Of a stretch of DNA of 64,000 nt, positions 18,064 through 27,146 are shown in pieces. The DNA is from Halodesulfovibrio sp. Lineage in GTDB: Bacteria; Desulfobacterota; Desulfovibrionia; Desulfovibrionales; Desulfovibrionaceae. A model generated the notes under the pieces. The model was given only the letters and a program-made list of their open reading frames with translations. It was not told where the DNA came from and did not search any database. Each line of letters opens with the position of its first letter. The first letter of the stretch is position 1. The position numbers and the translations under genes are program-made. The stretch covers positions 18,145 through 82,144 of the forward strand of contig NZ_JADMLB010000021.1 of assembly GCF_015482765.1 (NCBI RefSeq). The letters are read 5' to 3'.

Positions 18064-18525
18064 TTACTTATTCAATCGTTTGAGCGGGTTTGCAAAATCT
18101 GCAACAATAAGATTATGGTCAAACACTATATGCGGCAAGGATTCCAGCGAAAAGAAGCGAGCGTTTTGTGCGTCATCACCAGCAGTTAACAATGATACAT
18201 CTTTTGCCACAGCACTATATGCTACGCTCATGGTGTGATGTCTCGGGTCACGAGTAGGGTCAGAGTACACACCAATGATTCCCGTTAGAACAACATCCAA
18301 ATTTGTTTCTTCTTTCGCCTCACGAATTGCAGCAGCCTCACAAGTTTCACCATAATCAATAAACCCGCCGGGCAATGCCCAACCGTGCGGTTCATTCGCA
18401 CGCTCAATAAGTACAACTCCTTTCACAGGGTCATAGATCACAATATCAACGGTCGGAGCCGGATTCCGGTACATTGTTACCGGTGCAGAACAATTGGGAC
18501 ACGGTACATCGTGAGTGATACTCAT
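18064..18525 (-). CDS. Nudix hydrolase
   Basis: A 153-residue Nudix hydrolase of the ADP-ribose pyrophosphatase/MutT type. The Nudix box GGFIDYGETCEAAAIREAKEETNL fits the Gx5Ex7REUxEExGU pattern. An N-terminal CPNC pair near residue 9 suggests half of a zinc ribbon, similar to some NADH pyrophosphatase-like members. AAAGGAG stands ahead of the ATG. It follows glgA by 70 bases in the opposite order on the same strand (upstream of glgA), so it may be co-transcribed with glgA-glgB. The substrate cannot be told from sequence. Confidence 0.85.
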   Translation of the reverse strand: MSITHDVPCPNCSAPVTMYRNPAPTVDIVIYDPVKGVVLIERANEPHGWALPGGFIDYGETCEAAAIREAKEETNLDVVLTGIIGVYSDPTRDPRHHTMSVAYSAVAKDVSLLTAGDDAQNARFFSLESLPHIVFDHNLIVADFANPLKRLNK

Positions 18526-18589
18526 GAAAATCTCTCCTTTCTTACATAGCGTGAGTACGTGTAGCCGCTGTATAGTATATTGAAACTAC

Positions 18590-18627
18590 AAAACAAAAAA
18601 GCACCTCTCAGACCACTTGAGAGGCGC
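18590..18627 (-). terminator. Minus-strand terminator downstream of tsaC
   Basis: On the minus strand, GCGCCTCTCA and TGAGAGGTGC make a 10-bp stem with one mismatch, followed by a run of T. It lies about 260 bases after tsaC and ahead of the Nudix gene. Between 18657 and 18830 the minus strand keeps an open frame of about 55 codons without a start, possibly a gene remnant. Confidence 0.7.
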
Positions 18628-18886
18628 TTTCTAAAAAAAGAAGGATATGCCTATTTTTGCACAAACAATGCCAGCTTTTCAAAATTCGTCTTAGAATCTT
18701 CGCAGCCTATGCTGTACGCGGCATCCGGAATATTGGACAAAAAAATCACATCCTGTTTTTTGTCAAAATTTTTGAATCGGATTAAAAAAAAAGCAGCAAA
18801 CGTATAAAAAACTTTTTACCCACAACATGTTATTTGCTGCAAGCTACCAGTACGTCTGCTGCCATTTTTAAGTATTTTTCTAGAAA

Positions 18887-19525
18887 TTATGCGCCTGCTG
18901 TTCTCGGCACTACAGCAAGGCCTGAAGTTCTGAGTTCAATCTCAGATACAGCACCGTTGCGAACAATACTTACTGCACGAGGGCCGACAATTTCGATCAA
19001 TGTTGACGGCATGCCACCGGCTGGAGCCGGCTCAAGATCAACCACTCCGGCAACATTCTCTGTAAGCTCAGGATCGAGTTCTGATGCAACTGTCACCGCA
19101 GAACGACCACTCATGTTAGCACTTGTGGAAACAAGAGGCACTCCGGCAGTAAGGCAAAGCTCACGGGCAACAGGGTGTGGTGTTACACGCACTGCCACTC
19201 TTCCGGTTTCCCCTGTCAAAACAGGGCTGATTCGGTCTGATGCAGTCACCAGAACAGATAAAGCTCCCGGCCAGAATCGATTGGCTATCGCCTGTACAAT
19301 TTCTGACTGAACATCTGTCACCATCGACAACTGTTCCATGCTGCCGATAAGCACAGGTAGCGGCATAGAACCTGAACGCTTCTTAGCTTTATATACGGAC
19401 TCTACTGCAAGTGGATCGAGTGCGTTACAACCCACTGCGTAAAATGTTTCAGTGGGATAGCAAATAACTTCTCCCTGCTTCAGGGCAGTTACGGCTTCTG
19501 GAATGCTAAATGTTGATACGGTCAT
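18887..19525 (-). CDS. L-threonylcarbamoyladenylate synthase (TsaC/YrdC/Sua5 type)
   Basis: A 212-residue enzyme that makes threonylcarbamoyl-AMP for the t6A37 modification of tRNAs reading ANN codons. The YrdC-domain motifs KQGEVICYPTETFYAVGC, KAKKRSGSMPLPVLI, FWPGALSVL, RVAVRVTPHP and VPLVSTSANMSG are all visible. It is the short form without the extra Sua5 domain. I chose the ATG at 19525, which has GAGGT upstream. The longer open frame adds 20 residues that are not conserved in the family. Confidence 0.9.
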   Translation of the reverse strand: MTVSTFSIPEAVTALKQGEVICYPTETFYAVGCNALDPLAVESVYKAKKRSGSMPLPVLIGSMEQLSMVTDVQSEIVQAIANRFWPGALSVLVTASDRISPVLTGETGRVAVRVTPHPVARELCLTAGVPLVSTSANMSGRSAVTVASELDPELTENVAGVVDLEPAPAGGMPSTLIEIVGPRAVSIVRNGAVSEIELRTSGLAVVPRTAGA

Positions 19526-19585
19526 AAACCTACCTCTATCCTTTTCATTGAGAAACTGCCCATTACACGATACACAGGCAGCCAC

Positions 19586-19814
19586 GGATTCATTAACCCG
19601 ATTATGAGACTGTTGACAAAGTCCTTACCTGACAGTTTACGATAACTGTATGCAATGCAAGGAATTGGACGTATCTGAGAGCCTGACTTTTTCGCAAAAA
19701 TGCAAGTCAACCGTAGGCAGGTTTTCGCGCCGAAGAGGAGCAAATGCCCTTGGTGCGCCGCAATCTGCGGGCTTGTCAGCAATCTGAATATATCTCCAAT
19801 GATGGAGTTTCTAC
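19586..19814. other. Intergenic region of unknown role before rlmH
   Basis: About 230 bases that carry a minus-strand open frame (19522-19782) with no convincing start or family. Its translation (LLLFGAKTCLRLTC...) has the look of a frequently mis-called repeat-derived ORF, which I recall only vaguely. No strong stem is obvious. It could be a copy of an intergenic repeat. No second copy was found in this window. Confidence 0.3.
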
Positions 19815-20294
19815 ATGATTCAGCTTAAAATTATTGCCGTCGGCAAAATTAAAGAACGCTTCTGGGCAGATGCTGCAGAACACTACATTACCCGCTTAAA
19901 GCGCAGTTATAAATTTCAAGAGATCATCGTTAAAGACGGCAACGCAAAAATGAAGCCGCTTGAACGTAACAACGATGAAGGCAAACGAATTCTTGCTGCC
20001 CTCGCTCCAACAGATATACCTATCTGCATGGATGAGCACGGAAAAACATACACATCCGTAAAATTTTCTGAAATGCTTGACCGAATCGGCATGGACAACA
20101 ACCGGACACCGACCTTGATTATCGGCGGTGCATACGGACTTTCGCAGGATGTACTGAAAAAATGCCAGTACAAAATAAGCCTGTCTCCCATGACCTTTAC
20201 ACATGAGATGGCGCGTGTAGTTCTTTATGAACAGCTGTACCGTGCCGATGCTATTCTACGCGGAAGCCCGTACCACCACGTAGAAGTCAGATAA
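19815..20294 (+). CDS. rlmH: 23S rRNA (pseudouridine1915-N3)-methyltransferase RlmH
   Basis: A 159-residue SPOUT methyltransferase that methylates pseudouridine 1915 in helix 69 of 23S rRNA. The hallmarks KIIAVGKIKERFW at the N-terminus, FIIGGAYG-like TLIIGGAYGLSQDVL, and the C-terminal SPMTFTHEMARVVLYEQLYRA with SPYHH at the end are present, and length is standard. It precedes a short conserved ORF on the same strand. Confidence 0.97.
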   Translation: MIQLKIIAVGKIKERFWADAAEHYITRLKRSYKFQEIIVKDGNAKMKPLERNNDEGKRILAALAPTDIPICMDEHGKTYTSVKFSEMLDRIGMDNNRTPTLIIGGAYGLSQDVLKKCQYKISLSPMTFTHEMARVVLYEQLYRADAILRGSPYHHVEVR

Positions 20295-20356
20295 CAAATA
20301 TTTTTTTGCCGAACGCCGATTCCGGCTGACGCGTGATACAACTGCAAGGAGAAACC

Positions 20357-20572
20357 ATGGCTGCCCTACATTTGAAATATCTTCAGGAACTCGAAGAGTA
20401 CATGACATCCGGTCGTATGCAGGAAGACTTTGAATGCTCTCCCGAAGAACGTCGACTTGAAATGCTTGAATTTCTGGAGACTCTTATGGATGTTGCAGAG
20501 GTTGCTGATGAAACTGCCACCAAGCTGATCTTTAAAAATTCACAGCTTGGCGCGTTAACCGGAACCAAATAG
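20357..20572 (+). CDS. Small acidic protein of unknown function
   Basis: A 71-residue soluble protein, mostly helical and acidic (MQEDFECSPEERRLEMLEFLETLMDVAEVADE). I chose the ATG at 20357 because AAGGAG stands right before it. The track-length start at 20333 has no site. It follows rlmH by about 60 bases and is probably co-transcribed. I recognise no family. Confidence 0.65.
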   Translation: MAALHLKYLQELEEYMTSGRMQEDFECSPEERRLEMLEFLETLMDVAEVADETATKLIFKNSQLGALTGTK

Positions 20573-20707
20573 TTCTACCTTAACGTCATCCGGCATACAG
20601 TCTCTTTTGACGCGTGCCATCTTTGACCAAAAAATTTTATTGAACTGAAGTACTCGTGAACGGAGGACTGTACCTTCCCTACAAGAAAACTTCACTTCAT
20701 TTTACAA

Positions 20708-20745
20708 AAAAAGGTTGCTCCCTTACGAAGGAGCAACCTTTTATA
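20708..20745 (+). terminator. Terminator downstream of the rlmH-small ORF pair
   Basis: AAAGGTTGCTCC and GGAGCAACCTTT are perfect arms with a short loop, flanked by A and T runs. It may also end rsmG transcripts from the other side. Confidence 0.88.
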
Positions 20746-20791
20746 TTTTTGTAATAAAATTTGTTTACTGCAAACAAATTACACACGAAAA

Positions 20792-21436
20792 CTAGCTTTT
20801 TAAGAGTGACCAGAAGTATCTTGTGTCTTTTCCGACCGCATACGACACTTCTTTTTCAACGCTCCACCCTTCCGGCAATTCTGCTGGAACAGATTCCAAC
20901 GCCAAAATGACAATACGTCCCTGCGCTTTGATGTTCGGCCCTACAAATTCAAGAAGTTTTTTCCACGGCATGAACGCGCGGCTGAGCATAAGGTCGGCAG
21001 GATCGTGCTCTTCCATAAAATCTTCGACACGACCTTTGTACACACTTGTATCCGTAATCTTTAGACGCTTGACTGTCTGCTCCATAAACATGGCGCGTTT
21101 TTCACGCACATCCACAAGATGATACTGCCCTTCATGCCAGAGAGCGCGAAGAGGAATCCCCGGTAACCCTGCTCCAGCACCAAAATCCCATGCCACCGGT
21201 GCTGAAGGAAGTGACAAAGAACGTAAGAATTGATTAAGATGCAGACTATCGATGATAAGGATAGTCAACACATCCTGCCATGAATATGGTCCCACAAGGT
21301 TCATAACCTTATTCCATTTCATAACAAGGGTGAGGTACCCTGTCAGGGTTTCCAATTCAGATTCTGAAGGAGTAAAGCCTTTCTGTTTCAGCAGGCTGGC
21401 TACATCGGCAGTTGTTGGAGAATCATGTTTCTTCAC
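20792..21436 (-). CDS. rsmG: 16S rRNA (guanine527-N7)-methyltransferase RsmG
   Basis: A 214-residue class I methyltransferase. The motifs WNKVMNLVGP, WDFGAGAGLPGIPLRALW (SAM-binding loop), LVDVREKRAMFMEQTVKRL and 'DLMLSRAFMPWKKLLEFV' are those of RsmG/GidB. The start is GTG at 21436 with AGGAT upstream. It is alone on the minus strand between rlmH and fabD. It is not next to the dnaA gene at 42 kb or to mnmG, so the classic origin neighbourhood is broken. Confidence 0.93.
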   Translation of the reverse strand: MKKHDSPTTADVASLLKQKGFTPSESELETLTGYLTLVMKWNKVMNLVGPYSWQDVLTILIIDSLHLNQFLRSLSLPSAPVAWDFGAGAGLPGIPLRALWHEGQYHLVDVREKRAMFMEQTVKRLKITDTSVYKGRVEDFMEEHDPADLMLSRAFMPWKKLLEFVGPNIKAQGRIVILALESVPAELPEGWSVEKEVSYAVGKDTRYFWSLLKS

Positions 21437-21621
21437 GACATCTATCCTTACTTATAGAGAAGTGTCTTCGTATCTGTAATACTGACACCGTCAGTTCATC
21501 AATTAATGCTTTATCGGCTTGGTACTGTACCTTGTGACCTCTTGCAAGAGAAACTCAGATAGCCTATTAGGCTGTACCAAGCGACGTATAAAAAATGAAT
21601 CAAACAAAATGTGAGCATAAC

Positions 21622-22578
21622 ATGACAATGAACACCGATATAGCAGTTCTCTTTCCAGGACAGGGCTCTCAAGAGCCGAACATGGGACGCGATGTTGCAG
21701 AAGCAAATGCCGATATCATGTCCTTATGGAAAAAAGCTGAAAAAATCAGCGGCATTGACCTTCGCGGTATTTACTGGGACGGCGATGAAGCAGCTATGGC
21801 AGACACCCGCAACCTTCAGCCGGCGCTTACCCTTGTAAACCTCGGCTTGTGGATTGAAGCTTCCGGTTCTTTACGCCCTACCTGCATGGCTGGTCACTCT
21901 CTTGGTGAATTCAGCGCACTTGCTGCATCTGAAGCACTTTCTGTTGAAGCTGTGCTTGAAGCTGTTTCTCTGCGTGGTCGCCTTATGGCTGAAGCTGACC
22001 CGAATGGAACAGGCGCAATGGCTGCTGCCATGAAAATGAAGCTTGAAGCTGTTGAAGCTGTTGTTGCTGATGTTGCTGAATCTACAGGGGAAATGATTCG
22101 CATCGCCAACTACAACACTCCTGGTCAGTTTGTTCTTTCCGGCACCAAAAACGCGATTGCGGAAGCAGGCGTAAAGATTAAAGAACAGAAAGGCCGCGCT
22201 ATTCCATTAAAAGTTTCAGGTGCATTCCACAGCCCGCTTATGGCTGACGCTGCAAAAGAGCTTTCCGGCTACTTTGCAAAACTGTCATGGAATAATCCTA
22301 AATACCCGATCTACTGCAACGTAACAGGTAAGCCTGCAAGCAAATCTACAGACCTTGAAGAGATTATGCCTCAGCAGATGACCTCATCCGTGTTCTGGAT
22401 CGACACCATTACCAACCAGTTCAACTCCGGCATTCGTCAGTTTGTTGAAGTTGGTCCAAAAGGTGTTCTCTCCAAAATGCTCGGACAAATCTTGAAGCCT
22501 GTTGCAGACTCTTCTGAATGGGAAAGTCTGACTCTTGGCAATCTTGAAGCAGTAGAAGCATTCAAAGCTTCAAAATAA
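21622..22578 (+). CDS. fabD: Malonyl-CoA:ACP transacylase
   Basis: A protein of about 318 residues that loads malonate onto acyl carrier protein for fatty-acid synthesis. It has the N-terminal AVLFPGQGSQEPNMG, the catalytic serine in GHSLGEFSALAAS, and the catalytic histidine in KVSGAFHSPLMADAA. The start is uncertain. I chose the ATG at 21622. An ATG nine codons upstream has no ribosome site and neither choice has a strong one. No other fab genes are in the window. Isolated fabD genes are common. Confidence 0.9.
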   Translation: MTMNTDIAVLFPGQGSQEPNMGRDVAEANADIMSLWKKAEKISGIDLRGIYWDGDEAAMADTRNLQPALTLVNLGLWIEASGSLRPTCMAGHSLGEFSALAASEALSVEAVLEAVSLRGRLMAEADPNGTGAMAAAMKMKLEAVEAVVADVAESTGEMIRIANYNTPGQFVLSGTKNAIAEAGVKIKEQKGRAIPLKVSGAFHSPLMADAAKELSGYFAKLSWNNPKYPIYCNVTGKPASKSTDLEEIMPQQMTSSVFWIDTITNQFNSGIRQFVEVGPKGVLSKMLGQILKPVADSSEWESLTLGNLEAVEAFKASK

Positions 22579-22587
22579 GCGTATTGT

Positions 22588-22617
22588 CGGGCGTGGAGTG
22601 AATTCATTCCGCGCCCG
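22588..22617 (+). promoter_or_regulatory. GC-rich hairpin just after fabD
   Basis: CGGGCG(T)GGAGTGAA and TTCATTCC(G)CGCCCG pair along nearly their full 30 bases. The few following T bases are not enough for a terminator. It may protect the fabD mRNA 3' end. Confidence 0.45.
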
Positions 22618-22644
22618 AATTTACTCACACAGCACGCCTTTTCA

Positions 22645-22698
22645 GTCGTCGAAAAGTTTGCTAAAAAGATTAGTTCCTTTTTCGGCGCTTTTTTATTT
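22645..22698 (+). terminator. Terminator of fabD
   Basis: GTCGTCGAAAAG and CTTTTTCGGCGC pair imperfectly around an AT-rich loop and are followed by a T run (TTTTTTATTTT). Plausible by eye. Confidence 0.55.
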
Positions 22699-22759
22699 TA
22701 TGCACCCTGCAAAAGTGATTAACAATCGACGAACCGGTTGCAGCGCCGCGAAAGTGCAT

Positions 22760-22847
22760 AGCGGAGTTACTGCCCCGCTGACCGGAACACACTCCGGTAC
22801 TACTATACGCTAGACCCGCCAAAGCATACAATTCTCGTTGCTTTGGC
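22760..22847 (+). promoter_or_regulatory. Three consecutive hairpins in the argS leader
   Basis: Three stems follow one another before argS: AGCGG/CCGCT (22760-22779), ACCGGA/TCCGGT (22781-22798) and GCCAAAGCA/TGCTTTGGC (22818-22847). No T run follows any of them. No known riboswitch or T-box pattern was recognised. They could be a leader element or the end of a small RNA. Confidence 0.4.
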
Positions 22848-22886
22848 TTATTTGATATACTCAACTTTATACGTGAATGGAAAGAC

Positions 22887-24533
22887 ATGCGCGCTAAGAA
22901 TCATTTATACACAGCCCTGCAGGCAATTGTGGCTGACCTTGATCTTGAATGGCCTGCCAGAACAACCATTGAACCTCCTAAAGAGAAAAAATTCGGTGAC
23001 ATGGCAGCAAACATTGCCATGGTTCTGGCTAAACCTGCTAAACGTAACCCGCGCGAACTTGCTTCTCTCATCGCTGAAAAGCTCATTGAAGATCCAATGA
23101 TCGACAACGTTGAGATTGCAGGCCCGGGCTTCTTGAACATTACCTTCTCCGTTGATTTCTGGAGAAGCACCATTGCTATCATCGAAGAACGCGGCGAAAG
23201 CTTCGGTTCCATCGATCAGGGCAAAGGCAAAAAAGTTCAGGTTGAATACGTTTCTGCAAACCCTACAGGTCCATTGCACATTGGCCACGGCCGTGGTGCA
23301 GCAGTTGGTGACAGCCTTGCACGTCTTCTGCGCTTTGCAGGCTACGACGTACACACTGAATACTACATCAACGATGCTGGCCGTCAGATGCTTATCCTTG
23401 GCCAGTCTGTTCTCTTCCGTGCACGTCAGATTGAAGGCGAAGACCTTCCTGATCCTGAAGATTTTTACCGCGGCGACTACATCAAAGACATCGCTCAAGA
23501 AGTTCTGGAACAGCATCCGGATCTGCTTAAAAAAGATGATGCCCTTGAAGTCTGCCGCGAATACGCTCTGAACCAGATCCTTGACGGTATCAAAACAGAC
23601 CTTGCTGAATTCCGCGTAGAGCACCAGAACTGGTTCTCTGAGCGCTCCCTTGTTACCGCAGGTGCAGTTGAAAAAACATTCAACCGCCTTAAAGAAGCCG
23701 GTCTTGCATTCGAGCAGGACGGTGCACTCTGGTTCCGCACCACTGAATTCGGTGACGACAAAGACCGCGTACTCCGTAAGTCTGACGGTTCTCTTACCTA
23801 CTTTGCTTCAGACATCGCATACCACGACAATAAATATGACCGTGGTTTCGAGCTGAACGTAGACATCTGGGGTGCAGACCACCACGGTTACGTTCCTCGT
23901 ATGCGTGCAGCTGTTGAAGCTCTTGGTAAACCTAAAGACAGCTTCGACGTTATCCTTATTCAGCTTGTTAACCTGCTCCGCAACGGTGAACAGATTGCTA
24001 TGTCCACCCGTGCCGGCCAGTTCGACACTCTTGAAGAAGTTGTTAAAGACGTTGGTTGCGACGCAGCACGCTTCATGTTCCTTTCCCGTAAAAGTGACAG
24101 CCATCTCGACTTTGACCTTGAACTCGTGAAGCAAAAGTCCATGGACAACCCTGTGTACTACGTTCAGTATGCAAACGCCCGTATCTGTTCTGTTCTGCGA
24201 AAAGCAGCGGAACGCGGCATTGCTGTACCTGAAAAAGCCACTCCGGAAATTCTTTCTGCAATAAAAGAAGCCAGTGAGCTTGACTTGATTAAACTTCTCG
24301 ATCAATTTGAAGATGTTGTTGATTCAGCAGCACGTCAGCTTGCTCCTCACCAGATTAGTTTCTACGTGCAGGAACTCGCAAGTGCATTGCACAGCTTCTA
24401 CGCAAACAACCCAATCCTTAATGCTAAGGACGAAAACGTTATTGCAGCTCGCCTTTGCCTGCTTCAGAGCGTTTCCAAGGTTATCCGTAACGGTCTTAAC
24501 CTTGTGGGTGTTGAAGCGCCTGAGTCTATGTAA
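22887..24533 (+). CDS. argS: Arginyl-tRNA synthetase
   Basis: A 548-residue class I synthetase that charges tRNA-Arg. The N-terminal Add1 domain (about 1-120) precedes the catalytic core with [19 protein letters not shown] (the HIGH motif). The KMSKS-like loop is the relaxed form [11 protein letters not shown] usual in ArgRS. The DALR anticodon-binding domain ends the protein. Length is typical. It starts an operon that continues with a SPOR protein 25 bases later and perhaps the mla genes. Confidence 0.96.
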   Translation: MRAKNHLYTALQAIVADLDLEWPARTTIEPPKEKKFGDMAANIAMVLAKPAKRNPRELASLIAEKLIEDPMIDNVEIAGPGFLNITFSVDFWRSTIAIIEERGESFGSIDQGKGKKVQVEYVSANPTGPLHIGHGRGAAVGDSLARLLRFAGYDVHTEYYINDAGRQMLILGQSVLFRARQIEGEDLPDPEDFYRGDYIKDIAQEVLEQHPDLLKKDDALEVCREYALNQILDGIKTDLAEFRVEHQNWFSERSLVTAGAVEKTFNRLKEAGLAFEQDGALWFRTTEFGDDKDRVLRKSDGSLTYFASDIAYHDNKYDRGFELNVDIWGADHHGYVPRMRAAVEALGKPKDSFDVILIQLVNLLRNGEQIAMSTRAGQFDTLEEVVKDVGCDAARFMFLSRKSDSHLDFDLELVKQKSMDNPVYYVQYANARICSVLRKAAERGIAVPEKATPEILSAIKEASELDLIKLLDQFEDVVDSAARQLAPHQISFYVQELASALHSFYANNPILNAKDENVIAARLCLLQSVSKVIRNGLNLVGVEAPESM

Positions 24534-24558
24534 TTTAACTACGAGGATGTTTGCCTGA

Positions 24559-25365
24559 ATGGGCTTCGCACCGACTACATCAAAAGATAAAGACACAGGG
24601 AAAAAGATTTTCACTTTTTCCCTGCGTCTTCCTGAACTGATTGGCCTGACTGTTATTATTCTTGTCGGATTTATCTGGGTCTTTATCTTCGGTCTGCTTG
24701 TAGGTCGAGGATACCAGCCGGAAGAAGCGCTGCCGGAATTAAAGCACATAATGCCTTCTCAGCAGCAGGTAGTAGAAGTAACCACCGTGCCTGTTGAGCA
24801 GAACATTGGTGCCAATTCTACAGAACAGTCCAGCAAAACATCCACCCCGCGCGTCCAGAGTACTGCACAGGTAACACCTGATGCAAAACAAAAGGGCACT
24901 GTAATTGAACCGGAACAGCTCAATTTCTTCGAGCAATTAAAAGCCAAAGAAGCTTCAAACAGTCCGAAAACTGCACAACAACCCCAAAAAGCACAGGTTG
25001 TTGTAAAGCATAAGGCAGAGGCTCCAAAAGTGGTTAAAAAGGTTCAACCAATTACACAACCTGTTGTCACTCCGACAAAAACTGTCGCGCAAAAACAAGA
25101 AAAACTTCAAAAGAGTGCAGCAACATTTGAATACATTTATCAGGTTGCCGCATCTACTAACAAAGAAGCCGCCACAAAGTTGCGTAGTAAAATTTCTGCT
25201 AAAGGTTTTACTACTTCTCTTGCAACTGCCGTTATTGATACAAAAAAATGGTATCGCGTAAACGTGCACTTTGTGGGGTCTCCTGACGATCTCTCAAGCT
25301 TTAAAAGCCGCCTTGCAGTCGCAGGGTACAGCAAACCATTGCTTCGAAAGAAAAAACAACGTTAA
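24559..25365 (+). CDS. SPOR-domain membrane protein
   Basis: A 268-residue protein with one membrane helix (about residues 28-50, LIGLTVIILVGFIWVFIFGLLVG), a long Lys/Gln/Pro-rich linker of low complexity, and a C-terminal SPOR domain (about 190-265; YQVAASTNKEAATKLRSKI, YRVNVHFVGS). SPOR domains bind denuded septal peptidoglycan, so the protein probably acts in the periplasm at division sites, like FtsN-type or DedD-type proteins. It follows argS by 25 bases. Confidence 0.85.
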   Translation: MGFAPTTSKDKDTGKKIFTFSLRLPELIGLTVIILVGFIWVFIFGLLVGRGYQPEEALPELKHIMPSQQQVVEVTTVPVEQNIGANSTEQSSKTSTPRVQSTAQVTPDAKQKGTVIEPEQLNFFEQLKAKEASNSPKTAQQPQKAQVVVKHKAEAPKVVKKVQPITQPVVTPTKTVAQKQEKLQKSAATFEYIYQVAASTNKEAATKLRSKISAKGFTTSLATAVIDTKKWYRVNVHFVGSPDDLSSFKSRLAVAGYSKPLLRKKKQR

Positions 25366-25465
25366 CAAGTTACTATAGCATGTTTTGCAGGCTTCACTTG
25401 ACGGACTGAACATAACTTCACTATCATCGTCCGACTCAAATTGTGACTACAAGGAGCCTGCATAC

Positions 25466-26272
25466 ATGCAACAGCAAACAGGCACCCGGACTACTGCGAT
25501 TGCAGCACTCGGTCGATCAACTATCGACTTTGTTTCCAGTCTCGGGGAAATTTTTCTTTTTCTCATAGAAGGTGTACGCCTCATCTTCTCCTCTCCGAAG
25601 CAGCTGACTAAGATCATTCGTCAGATGTATTTTATCGGATCAAAATCCCTTTTCGTCATCTCCCTTATCGGTATTTTTACCGGTATGGTGTTAGGACTTC
25701 AGGGATACTATACACTCGTCAAGTTCGGCTCCGAGGGCTTACTCGGTGCTGCTGTATCACTCACACTCATCAGAGAACTCGGTCCTGTTCTTACAGCTAT
25801 CATGATTACCGGTCGCGCCGGCTCATCCATGGCTGCTGAGATCGGGGTTATGCGTATCTCCGACCAGATTGATGCACTTGATGTCATGGACATCAATCCG
25901 ATGGCATATCTCGTGTCTCCACGAATTGCCGCCAGCATTATCTGCTTCCCTCTACTCACGGCACTTTTCGATGTAATTGGAATTTTAGGTGGCTATTTGA
26001 CCGGTGTCACAATGCTTGGCATCAATTCCGGTGTATACTTTTACCGAATTGATACCAACGTTGTCATGGCAGACATAACCGGAGGCTTTTTGAAAGCACT
26101 CGTCTTCGGGATTATTGTTGCCACCATCAGCTGCTACCAAGGGTACAACACCCATAGACGAACTGACAGCGTAGGGCCTGAGAGTGTATCAAACTCCACA
26201 ACTGCTGCTGTTGTACTCTCCTGTGTCTTAATTCTTGTAAGTGACTATATAATCACTTCCTTCCTTTTATAG
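25466..26272 (+). CDS. mlaE: MlaE-family phospholipid ABC transporter permease
   Basis: A 268-residue inner-membrane permease of the MlaE/TTG2 family, which moves phospholipids between the outer and inner membranes. The family signature ELGPVLTAIMITGRAGSSMAAEIG and 'DALDVMDINPMAYLVSPRI' are clear, with five to six hydrophobic segments. The ATG at 25466 has AAGGAG upstream and is preferred over an upstream ATG at 25385. It opens the run mlaE-mlaF-mlaD-mlaC-mlaA. The small STAS partner MlaB is missing from this run. Confidence 0.93.
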   Translation: MQQQTGTRTTAIAALGRSTIDFVSSLGEIFLFLIEGVRLIFSSPKQLTKIIRQMYFIGSKSLFVISLIGIFTGMVLGLQGYYTLVKFGSEGLLGAAVSLTLIRELGPVLTAIMITGRAGSSMAAEIGVMRISDQIDALDVMDINPMAYLVSPRIAASIICFPLLTALFDVIGILGGYLTGVTMLGINSGVYFYRIDTNVVMADITGGFLKALVFGIIVATISCYQGYNTHRRTDSVGPESVSNSTTAAVVLSCVLILVSDYIITSFLL

Positions 26273-26290
26273 CACAGGGCGGATAACACT

Positions 26291-27109
26291 ATGTCAACAA
26301 CGACTTGGGATATTGACCTTCAAGACCTTTGGGGTGGATACAACAATACGAAAATCCTCAAAGGAATTAACGGTTCCTTACCCGCCGGGAAGATATCTGT
26401 AATCCTTGGCGGTTCAGGCTGTGGCAAATCGACCCTGCTTCGACACATTCTGGGACTCAACCATCCCATGCAAGGGAAAATCCACATAGGTGGTCATGAC
26501 TTTTTTTCTTTACCGAAAGATCAGTTCAGAAAAATTCGTCGCCGCATGGGAGTACTGTTTCAGGACGGAGCGCTGCTGGGGTCACTGACTCTTGGAGAAA
26601 ACGTAGGTCTGCCTTTGGCAGAACATACAAAACTTCCGCCTAAGACCATTCGTACTATTGTGCTTCACAAACTTGGATTGGTTGGTCTGGCGGACTATAT
26701 AGACTACTACCCCAACGAACTTTCCGGCGGTATGCGTAAGCGCGCCGGTCTGGCACGGGCAATCGTGATGGATCCTGAAATCCTGCTGTGTGACGAACCG
26801 ACCTCCGGTCTGGACCCGATCAATGCCGCAGAGATGGATCAACTGCTACTGAGCATGAAAGAACATTTTCCTTCTATGTCTATAGTGGTAGTCAGCCATG
26901 ACTTGGAAAGTCTGTATAAAATTGCAGACAATGTTCTTGTCATCCATGAAGGACAAGCTGCTTACTGCGGTGACCTTGAGGGTCTTAAAAAACATAACGA
27001 TCCGTACTTGAAGCAACTGCTCGGTCGCCAACCGAACAGCACAACGCAGCCTGTCATCAGCCTTGGAGCCGATGTACAGGAAGAATTGTCTAAGTGGCTA
27101 AAAAAGTAG
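26291..27109 (+). CDS. mlaF: MlaF-family ABC transporter ATPase
   Basis: A 272-residue ATP-binding subunit that drives phospholipid transfer with MlaE. Walker A is GGSGCGKSTL, the ABC signature is LSGGMRKRAGLARAI (the extended RKR form typical of MlaF), Walker B is ILLCDEPTSGLDP, and the switch His is in VSHD. It lies 19 bases after mlaE. Confidence 0.95.
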   Translation: MSTTTWDIDLQDLWGGYNNTKILKGINGSLPAGKISVILGGSGCGKSTLLRHILGLNHPMQGKIHIGGHDFFSLPKDQFRKIRRRMGVLFQDGALLGSLTLGENVGLPLAEHTKLPPKTIRTIVLHKLGLVGLADYIDYYPNELSGGMRKRAGLARAIVMDPEILLCDEPTSGLDPINAAEMDQLLLSMKEHFPSMSIVVVSHDLESLYKIADNVLVIHEGQAAYCGDLEGLKKHNDPYLKQLLGRQPNSTTQPVISLGADVQEELSKWLKK

Positions 27110-27146
27110 TAGAATTATTCTATAATAAATAATAAGAGCAGTCTCT

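Noticed and set aside
18657..18830. Minus-strand open frame ending ...KLALFVQK upstream of the Nudix terminator
   Set aside because: It lacks any start codon with a ribosome site and is bounded by a stop. It might be a remnant, but there is not enough to call a gene.
22690..22850. Signal recognition particle RNA or tmRNA before argS
   Set aside because: Hallmark sequences (such as GGAAGGAAGCAGCC for SRP or a tRNA-like end for tmRNA) are absent.
22905..23624. 239-codon antisense open frame over argS
   Set aside because: It lies wholly opposite conserved argS codons and shows no family signature.
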